DNA from: Cristatella mucedo
Lineage: Eukaryota; Bryozoa; Phylactolaemata; Cristatellidae
Length of the DNA: 64,000 nucleotides
Direction of reading: 5' to 3'
Assembly (NCBI GenBank): GCA_009760855.2
Contig: WPIO01000003.1
Span: forward strand, 3,284,001 to 3,348,000
Shown: piece by piece, positions 22,815 through 34,839 of the stretch
Numbering within the stretch: the first letter of the stretch is position 1
How the letters are laid out: every line of letters begins with the position of its first letter
Program-made: the position numbers and the translations under genes
Notes under the pieces: model-generated
The model's input: the letters and a program-made list of their open reading frames with translations, nothing else
What the model was told of the DNA's origin: nothing
Database searches by the model: none

Positions 22815-24300
22815 AATAATATTAATAATAGTAGTGATATATTTGCATAGCGCTATCAGAAAACTCAATTTTTTCTAGGCACTTTACAGATGCTGCATAG
22901 AAAACATTACCAAATGATGAGTTTTAGCATCCGCAAGCCGCAATCGTAGTATAATCAGGTACATGCTCGTGAATAAAAAATCGCAAAGATCTATCAAATG
23001 CTGGAATAAAAAAGTATACATGGTGTTCCTTTTTTTAATATGAAAAGGACTGTAATGCTTGTGGAGCTGAGATCAGCAGTGACACTTTCATCTATAAAAT
23101 ACCGTACTTTATCTGCTAAGAATATTTGTTTGCTAAACGTAGGCTCTATCAATTCACTTCATCGACAGAAGCACAAGCCTAATCATATCATTCATTTGTT
23201 TATCTCCGTCTAACTGATTTTTATTTATGAGTTATACGTTGGGCCATTATCTTACAAAGAAATAGCTGGATTATTTTGCACTAATTCTAATCGCTCTGGA
23301 AAACATTGTGACGGTAAATCGGAAATTCAAAGATGGTAAGAAGGCTGACAGCAGAGTCAGTATGTCAGTAGATGGCTACACAATCTAATGGCATTAGCAT
23401 TGCTGCAATTACTAATATTTCTATTGACTAGCAAGGCACTACGTTTTTATTTATTTATATTTTCATTGGAAATCCGACTGAAGCGACACAATGCCTAGGC
23501 TTACATAACCCATGCAATCGGCAATAGAATAAATATGTATCTTACCCCAATAGCATGCTGCTGTAATTTGGTTTTATCGTAATTAAATTCAAGAACGTTT
23601 GTTGCCATCTATGTGCGGAATTCATCAATACCTGCAGCAATGGAGTTGAGAGAATTCGACATGCTGGAGGCTGGTAGGGATCAAAGCGAAGGTACAACTG
23701 AGTTTCTTCAGCCAAGATTTGAAATCCTAGATTGGCTTGGCAATCAAGTTTGCAATAGAGTCAGTATGAACCTCAAAAATAATGTAACCAAGCACAGAGC
23801 CCGGAGTTACCCAATACTCAGAGTTTCCTCGGATGACCTTTGTCCATTTACATCAACACTGTAGTCTCTCACTGCAAAATGACCTGAACTTTTTTCATTA
23901 GGCAAGAAGGAAGTATTTCTGTCAGACAAGTGTGAACCAGAGAACGAAGAAACCTTATGCAAGCGACAAAATTAGTCTAATTCTATGAGCAGCATTAGGG
24001 CGTACTTGTCGTAGAGAGTTTGTTGAATGTTGCAATAGGAACCTGTGCTATGCAGGAGGTACGTGTTGCTAAGCCGTACACTAGCATTTCAATCAAAGGC
24101 ATGTGCATACGTTCGAACAGTTAGAGCTGGAGAAGACTAGTCAGAACGTCACAAATACATGTGCCTGTATAGGAGCTTTGCTATTCTCATCTAATAAATA
24201 ACATTGATGATGACTCGTAGCTGCAATTTGGCAGAGGTAAAAATACAGCCGACATGGTCGATAAGTGAAAAGTCAGCTGAAGTCGGGCAACGAAAGACTG
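22815..24300 (-). mobile_element. Older LINE family A copy, heavily eroded
   Basis: The hairpin remnant lies at 22,850-22,900 (TAGCGCTATCAGAAAACTCA). RT-region homology resumes at 23,560-23,880, where GCAATGGAGTTGAGAGAATT and GGTAGGGATCAAAGCGAAGG match 20,135-20,200. A trace at 24,210-24,290 matches the segment antisense to SANFQPYNIAK. The middle is not alignable by eye. It is clearly older than the copies on either side. Confidence 0.5.
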
Positions 24301-24904
24301 TATTAAGACTCTGCTAAGGATTTTCTGGTATTTTCCCGTTCAATGCGTTCGTAATGCATGTCTAAAGACACTAAGACAGTGCATTGGCAATAAAGACACT
24401 AAGACAGTGCAATCAGTTGACCTCAACGGTCTTAAGTCTCTAGCTAGTATTGGGCCTAAAAGTTTGCATTGTCGATCCGTAATGTCTTAGCGAGATTTTA
24501 GACGCTCACGTATTATCTGATAATAAATTTAAGCAAATGCTACCTAGATTCGTTGTGATAAGTAAGGGCACAGTCGCACTTTGCAGCATTCCTTTGAATA
24601 TCGTTATGCACACGCCACATGGCTTACTTTAAGGACATATTTCCTTTTGAACTAAGTCGGTCAGTTTTACAACATTAGGAACTAGCAGGATATGTCATCA
24701 TGCAATCGAAGCATGATATTTAAATGATTGTATAACCATAGCTGTGACAAGGAACCCTGTGTACGAGCCTTGGAAGTGATTGAATGAGCCAATTAACACA
24801 ATTGAGCTCACAAATAGGTAAATTTAGCTTATTGAAATTATTTCTAAAATACTCCTGAACGGCAGAAAATGGTGGTTGGATCAAAGAATCAAAATGAGAC
24901 CACA

Positions 24905-24980
24905 AATTTAGTAATAATAATAATAAATTTGTTAAAGCGCCCTCGGAGAGCTCAATCTTGTTCTAAGGACTTGATAGTTG
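24905..24980 (-). mobile_element. LINE family A hairpin fragment
   Basis: An (AAT)n tail and AAAGCGCCCTCGGAGAGCTC in minus orientation. Only the 3' terminal hairpin remains. It could also be a SINE tail, because the SINE has the same end. Confidence 0.7.
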
Positions 24981-25836
24981 CTGGAACGGGAGTATCTAAC
25001 CTTGTAACCTCAAAGAGATACATTAATGCCATACTAAGTGGCCTGCTGTAGGAGGGACTCATATAAGGAATACAGAAGACAGTTATTTGACCTGAGAATG
25101 GCCTTCCCATTTAGGAAGGAACGAGCGACAATGCTTAAACATTTGCAGCTTTCTGGTCTCAGTCAACTGATGAATGGCTACCCTGAGTCGGGACTGTAGT
25201 CAATTTCAGTAAGGCCTGGGTCAAATGAGGCGTCGCGAATTCCGGTATCTGCTATTGGGGATTTTTTCAAAATTATCAAGCACTCATCAGCACGCGTTAT
25301 TTACATTGGCTACTTATACAGCCCAGGGGATGGTCATTTAGGGCTTCACTGCACTGCTTGAGGAAAAGGTATGGGGCTGGTTCAAAGCAAGCAAGACTTT
25401 CCTAAAACGTACACGTAACCCTCTTGCACTCTGTTTTAAGACAAATAACGCTAGCCATAACTCATGAGATAAGCCGAATACGTACTTGATAAACGACGCC
25501 ACAACTAAATACACCCTACGAAACGCCCGGCAAAAATCTTCACGCGCACGAATGTCTCAAAGTTGCATTTTGAGAGAGCCCTGCCTTGCGCCACCACACT
25601 ATGGCCAACTTGCCCTAACTCAGGTAGACTGTTGCCAGCCTAACAGCCAACTCTTTTTAATACTCTACATTAGTCCTACATGTATACATAATAGTTATCA
25701 AGGCCAATTTCATAAAAAAAAAAGATAGTTAAGGGTTGGCTTCTAAATCTAAGCCAGCAACTAAATAGCTGGTCAACCAGCAGACATCAACGGGTTATGA
25801 TATGAACATTGCTTGAACGTCAAGTCACACATCTCT

Positions 25837-25976
<140 letters not shown>

Positions 25977-26544
25977 CATCTCTAGATCTGTATCTCTCTC
26001 ACACCACGTACTTTGGGTGATTCAATAATGCACGTCGACGATAACAGGGGCAAAGAAATTTGCACGTGCTATTGCATTGAATAATTTAGGACCCCAAGGG
26101 CCGGTAAATACTTAACGGCAGCTAAATCTGATGAAATAGTCACTATCTATGGGGTGGTCCTCAGGGAGGCACAGGCTGAACGACAGGCACAAGCTTTCGA
26201 GCATGTAAATAGTTAACAAGTGTGCAATGTTGAGGTTTCCTCGATGGCTGCTCATGCAGTTACCAATCGAACCCAGACCGGCTTAAAGTGGCTTATCAGT
26301 ACATGGAAAAAATTATGTTTTGTAATGGCCAAGCAAATGACCTCTGCTCGTGGCTTAAGGCATTGTTGTCCTTCCTAAACTTCGAGAGAATCTCGCATTT
26401 TTTATGCCATTTGCTAAAGTATGCCTACGAGCCACTTTTATCTCATTGATCGGTAAAGTAATATAGAAAAGCTCTTTTTATCAGTGACATGGGTATGATA
26501 TGGGATAGGCCATTCACTCGTTGACGATTAAACTGAAGTTAAAT

Positions 26545-26605
26545 TTTTTTATGGCGCCCTAAGATAATTAGTTCTCTATCTGGGCACTTTGAATTTGCTT
26601 TAAAT
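26545..26605 (-). mobile_element. Family A type 3' hairpin remnant
   Basis: GGCGCCCTAAGATAATTAGT is followed by CTGGGCACTTTGAATTTGCT, matching the hairpin of the family A/SINE 3' end with several changes. No adjoining coding part is visible. Confidence 0.45.
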
Positions 26606-26609
26606 AAAG

Positions 26610-27970
26610 CATTTTTTGAGAGAGGTCTACATTTCCGACAGCTCAGAACGGAAGTAGGCTCTGAAAGCAATCCATTTGGTTTTCCTCTGAAAAGATTGAC
26701 TAGACGACGAGCTTTTTATTGGAGGCCGATGGATATTACAGCCTTGGTCGTTTTAATACAGTATTTCAGTTAGAAAGAACCTTGCATAAGACAAAAATTG
26801 CACTGACACGTCATGCAAAACAAAATATACATGCTGAGGATACTCAACAACGAGTTTTTAGCGAGTTTAAAGTATCTAGTAATGTATTTAGTTCTTTTAG
26901 TTGTATACAAAAACTTCATTGTTTATTTCATTTTAATCAACACTACATTTAAGAGTGAATGTAAATTGATTTTCAAACTAGAACCATAAAATCAATAAAG
27001 CTTGTAGCTCCGCGATCTCACACTGCCTTGGTAATTGCTGTTTAGAGTTGTCGGTTCTTTGACGACCTTGCCCTTAGCAACTCTTCCTGCAGCTAGTCTA
27101 AGCAGCCAGCGGCTGCCGTAGCGGCTCAAGCATACGACTCAGCGATGGCTTCGGCATTTTCCTATGAAGGCACCCAAGAAATCCTATATGCCCTAATTTG
27201 GCCTAGGGATAAGGTGGTCGCCATTGACAACCAAGTCCGAGGCTTGCACCCTTCGGCATGTAGAAGCACTTCAATGAATATGAGTTCACTTTGGCCAATG
27301 TATTAATAAAATATACGAATTTGATATTCCGACTGCGTATAAGTATCCAAAGCTTGCCGACACATGTAAATTGCTTCATGCTACTATAATATTGATACTA
27401 ATGCTAGTATGACTATATCAAGTTAATAGAACCGGGAGCAAGCAGCTAGACAGCTGGCTAAATGTAAAAGCACAAACTACTAAGCATCTAGCACTCTGTA
27501 GAAGGAAATGCTGCTCAATGCAAGAGGTTTCTTCAGGGTTTGTGCTTAAGTGACTCCAGCTCACATTATATTCAATACCACACCTTAATAAGAGAGCCCG
27601 ATATATGCTCCATCACCCCTGGTTCTTAACCCAGGAGATAAAGCGTTCTCTCTTTACCACACATGTCGTGTATTCGAGTCCAGCAATAGGCAATCCTTTA
27701 TTGCCACTTTATACAGTTTTTACAGTGGTAAAGGCTCTTCTGTCTCTATGGAAATGAGGTCATTAAATCAGCTAAGCTTGATATTTAGTAGGCTACCAGT
27801 TTTTTGATGAACGTGTTCTGTCATTTCAATTTCGATTGTGCTGGCAGTTATCACTTTTCCTCGACGGCTAGAGCCCTTTTGAGTGGGGTACGCATTTCTC
27901 TGCTGCTGGCTACTGACTGATGAACTTCAATGGCTCTAGTCACAATTAATGCTAGAGCTCTATTTTTTCA
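26610..27970. other. No gene recognised; small open frame at 27,145
   Basis: Mostly AT-rich unique DNA. A locally GC-richer patch at 27,040-27,280 holds a 53-codon ATG-started frame at 27,145 (MASAFSYEGTQEILYALIWP at its start) that I cannot assign. Near 27,595-27,720 a tRNA-like phrase with a B-box-like TATTCGAGTCC is seen, but no cloverleaf could be folded. Confidence 0.3.
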
Positions 27971-27971
27971 G

Positions 27972-28072
27972 CACGCAGCAGTTACTGCAACAGTGATGCA
28001 GCCATCATTAGCTCTAGTTACTACTTCACGCCTGTGTCATGGCAAGGATGGCCGTGGAATGGTACTGTCCAA
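27972..28072 (+). CDS. Candidate internal exon, unrecognised protein
   Basis: The acceptor is TATTTTTTCAG and the donor CAA|GTAAGT, both near consensus. The middle frame (two leading bases) stays open for 33 codons: SSYCNSDAAIISSSYYFTPV followed by SWQGWPWNGTVQ. The Trp/Tyr/Cys content suggests an extracellular domain, but I recognise no family. One competing frame is also open. No neighbouring exon on this strand was found. Confidence 0.3.
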
Positions 28073-28510
28073 GTAAGTGAAGTACAAATTTATGACTGAA
28101 TAAATGTTTGAGCGAACAGATTATTCTCTAGAAAGATCTTTAGAAACGCAATTGATGAGTATAATTATCAGAAATGACCCAATATCTCTGTCAGCTGTTT
28201 TTTATCATTCAACGATGCTAGCTTCTATTCCAATATAAATGTCTCCGGATTAATTAAATATTCATTAGATATCATGGGTTTTTTATACTTCCAGATAAAT
28301 CTATCTATTATGTTTAAAGGTGACTGAAACACTACTTATTTGAAAAGGGATTACCTAGGTAACCGGAACTACATTTTTTGAAATTGGACATTTTATATTG
28401 TTGGATTCCACATGAAATTCTAAAAGGAGTTTCTATGCAAATACCAAAGAAAACTTTGCAAGATGAGGAAACATAGATATTTGTAAAACAAGGTAACTCA
28501 TGCATATTAC

Positions 28511-28673
28511 AAGTTTTTAAAGATATAAATAGCTGCCTATATAATTTCAACATGAATTCGTAAGTTGAATGGTCAGGAATCGTTGTCCCATCATCGAAGT
28601 CCAGGCTGTCGGTATCCTCACAGAAACTTTCAATTTTTCCCAGCTTCCGCACGCGATTGATCAGGCTTGTAAA
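28511..28673 (-). CDS. Candidate internal exon, unrecognised protein
   Basis: Minus-strand acceptor CCGTTTAG and weak donor CTT|GTAATA. The frame reads FTSLINRVRKLGKIESFCED, then TDSLDFDDGTTIPDHSTYEF and MLKLYRQLF. The mixture of charged and hydrophobic residues looks like real protein. There is no family assignment and no confirmed neighbouring exon. Confidence 0.3.
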
Positions 28674-29124
28674 CTAAACGGTTCACAAAAGAGGCCATAC
28701 CTTTGCTTTACCGTTAGCCTTACCTGAATGTTATGTTTATATCCAGCTGAACCTCAACTTCAGCCACTGGTAATGCGATTGATCAACTTTTCATATCCCA
28801 TCGAACGTACACATATACAATCTATGCAGGCCATTTCCCAACCCTTTCCTTAGGCACTATACCTAAAAGCACCACCGATACGTTCGTCAGTTTCACTCCA
28901 AACAATTGTGCCAGACTTTGATGCTGCAGTTGGCTCATGTTATTTTTTATAGCAAGACACATTGAGACTTTTCAGTGAATCTATATATGGATCTTGGCAG
29001 AATTGTGTGTGCATTTCTTTGAGCCAGTACCAGGTATAAAGATTAAAATTGTGTAGCTCAATGGTATCTTACATTCCAGATTGCATAACCAGATCGTTGC
29101 AATTAACTGTGTTACAGCCATTCA

Positions 29125-29730
29125 AGCTCTTCCAAATCTACCATTCACTGAAATGAGTAAAATGTTTAATCTAGTCACAAAATGACACATTGTCAAACCT
29201 CTGGGATTTTTAAACCTGGCCTTGCAGCCATTATCGTCACCAGTTGCAGTGGCTTGGCTAGTACTTTCCGAAGTCGTGCCTAAGGAGAATTGAAATAATT
29301 TAGCCAAAACAGAACCACTGAGCCATTTTAAATATCATATTAAAACTAAATTAAAATTTTAAACTTTCAAACCACCACTGAAGACAGATCCAAATCTTAA
29401 ATATGGATCAGACATGATGGAAAACTGTGAAGACCGTCTTTTTAACGAAGCTTCACAAAGTGTGCAGCTCTTGAAGACGACATCAGAATTACGAGCACAT
29501 ATTGAAAGTCGCACAACAGCATCACTGGAAGTGCATAGTCTAGCTGTCATGCAGCCCACTTGAAGTGCCGTATGAGTAGCAGCTCCATTTTAATCGTCTG
29601 TCATTTTAAGGAAATTTAGTGACATCCACGATCTTTTCGGCAAGCATTAAGTGTATCAGTTGCATAGCTATCATCATCTCGTAGATATTTTATGGTCAAG
29701 TAAATTCAAGGATGATCAAAAGTACAATTT
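29125..29730 (-). mobile_element. LINE family B fragment, degenerate
   Basis: The minus strand contains remnants equivalent to AKLFQFSLG, the RARNLSVVFDSCLNF block (as VRLSICARNSDVVFKSC) and the DIRSWMS region. Neither a 5' nor a 3' end is identifiable. It is shorter and older than 15,055-16,125. Confidence 0.7.
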
Positions 29731-30594
29731 CTAGTTGGTGACCAATCAATTGCTTTGCAAGAATTCATATAAAAGCTGCTATCAAGGTACAGCATGCCTG
29801 TTAGTATTGCGCCAGGTAGAGAAATGTAGCTGGGTTAAAGATAGCTCTGAAACGGAATAAAACCATGGCTGCTATCAAATTACGAATATAATGGCTTAGA
29901 GCGCTATTTAGCCATTCAGGTTGGCATTGTTTAGGCAAGTTTCTACCCAGATTATTAGAAGCTTTGTGAATTATTAGCACTCAAGCTAATCACAATTACT
30001 TTTTGCATGAGTTAACTTACAAAGAAGACTTGATGCGTCAGGTCCACGTGGATTGACTTCAGTTAGTTTAAATCTACTATGAAAACTGAGCTTTGTCCGT
30101 CAGGTCAAATGCCTTTAGGGCAATCAACCTTTAATTAGTCGAAACTTGATTGGCTTTAAATCCCAGAAGTAATTGTCTCTACAGAAATACGTTAAACCAT
30201 TTGACCTGATTGTTGTAATGGAACCAGACAAGTGGTACCTGGTTGCAATTATCGATATTGGTCATGTACCTTAGTCTATCAAACCTCTGAGCCAGAATAT
30301 CATCGTACGGGCCTGGTATGGTCAGGAAATTCCATACTGCTTTAAATTAAACTACTGAGAATACGGAGCGGGATTATACTTTTCGTGATAAATAAGTGAA
30401 AATGGTCTTTACATTAGAACCTCGATTGCATGTGAACGTGGGGCCAGAAATATTTGCCGTAATTTTTTTCATAGCACGACCTACCAAAAGATATCTTGAA
30501 CTACTTGCCTTAACCAAAACTTAGCTCAAGTCAGTTAATTGCCAAGCTATTAAACAGGCAACCCCGGCAGGCGTTTTCTTTTCCAAATTCCTTT

Positions 30595-33245
30595 GATCAA
30601 TCAAAACTAGAGATGGACTCGCCATTATTGTACGCTCAATCTTGAATTTCAAGCAGTCTGCAGTCCCCTCGAAGCAGTCTTTTGAACATATTGTATTGAG
30701 TTCGCCCAATAGCAAGCTACGAATGATGGCAATAGTCTATCGTCTTCCAGGTACTAAGTCCTTCTTTATCTCAGATGCATCTGACCTCACTTCGATTCTA
30801 TGTGCAAGAAATTGATCCTTCCTTGCGAAAGGTGCTTTTAACATTAATTCTTGTAAGTTATCTGATACCTTTAGCACCGAATTGTGTGCACTTACTGACT
30901 CGTTGTCTCTTTTCGCTCATGAGCATGGCACTACTCACATTAAGGGTCACACACTCGGCCAAATATTCTCATACATTATCATCTCCAATTATTTCTAAAT
31001 TATGTGCATCTAACCACGTGCAGTTCTCTATCAGTCTACAATGTGTGCTCTCTTCCTCGTCATCTAAGATCACCTGTGAATCGCGAAATCTCAAGACCCT
31101 TCCCGTCGATGGTGTCCGTGTGAGAATACCTGCTTCGCCTTTGCTGCTCAATCATCCTGCCGACCTGTCATCACTGGTAAGTTTCTACAACATGACACTA
31201 GCTGGCATGCTCAACGATCTTTGCACCTCTGACCAGGCGCTTTATGCGCCTCGCCTAACCGGCCTATGTTTTACCGCACGCGTTAAACTAGCTTGATCTA
31301 CTAAGAGCAAGCTTGAAAAGGCATATACAAGATCGGGACTGACTGTCCATCGACAGGCATACAAGGACCATTTTAGATCGTACCAATCGATCCTACAAAA
31401 ATCCAAGCCTAGCTTCTATGAAAGCATTGTTGATTCACACTTGTACAATCCACAAGTGCTGATGTCTGCGATCAACGATCTCCTTAAACACTCCCAGATT
31501 AGCTACTTTCCTAGTAATCCTTATGATGATCTAGCTTATCAGTTTTCCAGCTTCTGAGTCAACAAGTTAGACAAAATCAGGGAGTCCGTTCCTAGGTTTC
31601 CAGCATCCCCTGAAATGCTGTCTCTCAATTCCATGCAGCACCTCAAATCTCTTCACTCAAGGAGGCTATTAATAACCTTGTTTTGAAGCTCACATCTCAA
31701 TTAAAAATACAAATAATCCTCTTGACACTATTGTCACTGTCCTGCTTCTACGATGCATGAATTTACTGCTGCCATCATTCATAACTGACATCGAAAATAT
31801 GTCTTTACCCTCGGGTCATGTCCCGCCACAATTCAAAAAGGCTGTAATGAGGCCACTACTAAAGAAACCAACATTAAACGTAGATAACTTGAGAAATTTC
31901 CGCCCACTCTCGTATTCTATCATTCCTATCAAAGACACTGGAGCGAGTCTCGGCAAACCAGCTGAACTCATGCATTGAAGCTTCAAACCTTGCTCATATG
32001 ATCTAGTCTTATTCATGTGAATAAACAAAGATCATCCGAAGAATCTCTGAAATATGAAGTACCTCAGATTAGTGTGCTTGGCTGATTGTGCTGGATTTTT
32101 TCATGGTTTATACTCTCCCTCTTGCCAGTGTGATTTTCAGACACAACCTAGTGATTTACTTCTATGCAGATGACACTTAGTTTTACCTTTGATTTAATCC
32201 CTCTTAGCCCTCAATCACGTAAAATTCTCTCAACTCCCTTGCTGCATGTATTGATCAGATCTGTACATGGATGGCAGCAAACGTTCTTAAATTGACTGAT
32301 GATACAACCAACTTACTAGTTTTAGATAAACAAATTCGATTCGGGAATTGAATAGATTAACCGTTCAAAATCGGCTCTGCCACCGTATCTCCCATTGAAT
32401 GTGTACGAAATCCAAGTGTCATGTTCCAAATTTACCTTTTATTAGACAAAGACATCAGCTCCAAAGTCAAGTCTGCCAAATTTCGATTAAATGGCATTTC
32501 TAAAGTTTTGGCTTGTTTAGACAGTAATACCACATCTAAATTGGTTCATGTATTTCTGACATTTCTTCTCGACTTATGTAACTCACTGCTTGCTGGTCGA
32601 CTATCTTGTGCAATCAGGCCCTTACAGCATGAGCAAAGTTCTGCAGCTATGCTCGTCTGTCGTGAGCTTCGCAATCGCCACATCACGCCGTTTCTCGCCG
32701 ACCCACAATGGCTCCCAATCAAGCAACCCATCGACTTTAAGGTTTTGTCACACACTTTTAGGTTCCTTCATTCTTTGGCTCCATCCTACCTATCAAATCT
32801 ACTCCTTTACCTCGCTAAGCATCGTATCACTTGCTTGTGGAATCTAAACGAGTACGTATACCTCGTATGGATCTCAAATCCTTTGGAGACCGGGCCCTTA
32901 GTTCCTATGCTCTCAAATCCTGGCACTCACTTTCGACTTGGGTCACGATATTCTCCTACTCAACCACATATAAAAGTAAACCCAAAACGCATCTACTTAT
33001 TAGAACATTTAGTGGGTCGATGTGACTCGTCTCTTACTTTCTTATCCGTGCTGACACTGTGCATACTACCAGTAACCCTATCTGTATGCTCATCCTGTGC
33101 ATGTCACACCTAACCATGTTATACTAGTAGTCATTGAGTATGCCACCACCAACCATTCGATAGTGCTTCCTTGCAGCACATTTAAAGTGCCCTGAAAGAA
33201 ATTGTGTTCTCTGAGGGTTCTATATCAAATTTATTATTATTATTA
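30595..33245 (+). mobile_element. LINE family A, long but dead copy
   Basis: The plus-strand translation gives APE endonuclease pieces (DGLAIIVRSILNFKQSAVPS, then MAIVYRLPGTKSFFISDASD). The linker follows (GLTVHRQAYKDHFRSYQSIL), then RT fingers at 31,757-31,975 (SLPSGHVPPQFKKAVMRPLL), an FYADDT remnant near 32,162, and a long C-terminal frame at 32,421-33,113. The 3' hairpin and (ATT)n tail end at about 33,245. Many frameshifts and stops show that it cannot make an active protein. The region between the fingers and YADD is internally shortened. Confidence 0.92.
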
Positions 33246-33361
33246 TTATACACGTAATAATACTACTACCATCTGTTTCGGCTTTATATTTTAGGTGAGA
33301 ACATCAATCAATTTTTATCTGGTATTTGCACATGCAAAATTCATATCGGCTGCTTGACCTG

Positions 33362-33550
33362 TCATCTCGGAATCTGTATGTCTGACAGCCACTCAAAACG
33401 AGCCGCCTTGTGCAGCTCTTCGAGATGCATCTCATGAAGCTGTGGGCTTCCTTGAACTTTAGGCTTCTGATATTTGGCTTTACTGACTGTCTTTTTAGCT
33501 GCTAATCCCTTGGCTGGAGACAGGTGAAACCTGCGTTTCTGCCCCATATC
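33362..33550 (-). CDS. Candidate exon, small basic protein end
   Basis: The minus strand reads MGQKRRFHLSPAKGLAAKKT, then VSKAKYQKPKVQGSPQLHEM and HLEELHKAARFEWLSDI, to a stop at 33,362-33,364. It lies just beyond the 3' end of a LINE but is not LINE sequence. A possible short upstream exon with acceptor GTTGCAG and donor AAA|GTGAGT lies near 33,636-33,657. The Lys/Arg-rich composition is plausible for a nuclear or cytoskeletal protein, but nothing is recognised. Confidence 0.25.
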   Translation of the reverse strand, partial: DMGQKRRFHLSPAKGLAAKKTVSKAKYQKPKVQGSPQLHEMHLEELHKAARFEWLSDIQIPR

Positions 33551-33559
33551 TTACAGTAG

Positions 33560-34680
33560 CTGAAACGCCCTTAAACTAGAACATGATTAGTGAACTCACA
33601 TACGTCTTGGCTATGGCATATAGCTCGCACTCACTTTATGACAGAGGCTGTGAATCCTGCAACAGGCAATTATTCATGCTGCTATAGCTCTTTGACCCGC
33701 TATTTTAATGAAGCTTTAGAATCAGCTAGTGGTTACTTTACTTAAATATCAGACCTGGAGCAGAAAATCTCCGTGCACTGTTTTATAAGAAACTATGATT
33801 AAGAGCTTTAAGTAATAGCATAGCCACAGAAATTCAGTTTTGCTTTCTCAATTAACCTACAACGACAATGCAGTACATAAAATACTGATCACATTAAAAT
33901 TCAACCGAACTGCTAAAACCCATGTAATGTCTGGGAAACACTGTGGCTACACTGGCAACAATAAGAGTAGAGACTTGCTCAGACAAATGCCATGGAATCA
34001 GTTTCAAATTTTTAGGAGCGAGTGCAGGTAACTGACGGATAGGATCAGAGTCTGGCAAGCTGTGGTCGAGAACTTAGCCCGGTGGTCTAAGTATTTATGG
34101 CAGATCAGAGACTTCTTGTAAGCCAACAAATCAGATAGGTACAGCAGAAAACGGCGCCCTCATACACGGTTTTCTTGGAGAGACTAGTTCGCGGGACTTG
34201 AAAAATGGACAATACAGACAGGACTGTTTTGATAAAGGAAGCAGGTTAGAAGGATGGTGGTGTAATTGTTTATGGTTGGTCATTTAAGCGGATATAGGAG
34301 TCAGCAAACACGCGTCCGTGGATAGTTATTGCTCGATTTTCATTTGATATCAAATAAGTGACTGATCAGCTGCCACATTCCGAGACGTCTCTCGTTGCCA
34401 AGTGAGAGCGAATGTAATAGCCACAGCCAGAAAACGAGGCCAGTCTCGACTCCGAAATGCTTCACATGGTAGACACGGCTTGTTGAAGCTGCTGTGCACT
34501 CAATGCAAGTTAATGGGTGCCCTGACTCCGGACGTTAGCCAGTGCAGACGGAGCTTTACTCTTTGTGTTTGAGCTATCGGCACAGAGTTTCGATTGCGTT
34601 CATACCTGATTGCTACGGTTTTCTAAATAATTACGACTGAACGGAAGAACAGTACCGGGCAGCCCTATCGATAAAGCTGC
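33560..34680. other. No gene recognised; open stretch at 34,077-34,249
   Basis: A plus-strand frame that begins directly after an AG (AACTTAG near 34,076) stays open to a possible donor CAG|GTTAGA near 34,249 (GALIHGFLGETSSRDLKNGQ inside). Without a homolog this is within chance expectation. The rest is unique DNA. Confidence 0.25.
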
Positions 34681-34682
34681 CC

Positions 34683-34835
34683 TAATAAATATAATTAATT
34701 TATATAGCGCCCCAAGAGAACTTAATCTCTATTCAGGCGCTTCACATATGCCTCGGGGCTCGAGCTCACGACCTCAGTCAGACCTTGGTCGGGGCGAGCA
34801 CCGTAACCGTTAGACCAAACCAGCTCGGCGCCCTA
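34683..34835 (-). mobile_element. tRNA-derived SINE with LINE family A 3' end
   Basis: On the minus strand the element starts GCCGAGCTGGTTTGGTCTAA (A-box region) and has a B-box-like GAGCTCGAGCCCC (complement of 34,755-34,767). It then passes into GAAGCGCCTGAATAGAGATT and GGGGCGCTATATAAATTAAT, the same 3' hairpin as LINE family A. Thus it has a Pol III promoter-like head and a LINE-derived tail. Older copies are at 1,545-1,722 and 40,285-40,462. The tRNA-like head lacks a good anticodon-arm fold, so it is not a functional tRNA gene. Confidence 0.72.
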
Positions 34836-34839
34836 GCGG

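Noticed and set aside
27595-27720. tRNA-like sequence with TATTCGAGTCC
   Set aside because: Only the B-box-like phrase matches, no cloverleaf forms, and no LINE-type tail follows.
34740-34835. A tRNA gene on the minus strand
   Set aside because: A- and B-box-like sequences are present, but no acceptor stem or anticodon arm folds, and it continues into a LINE-type hairpin, so it is a SINE.
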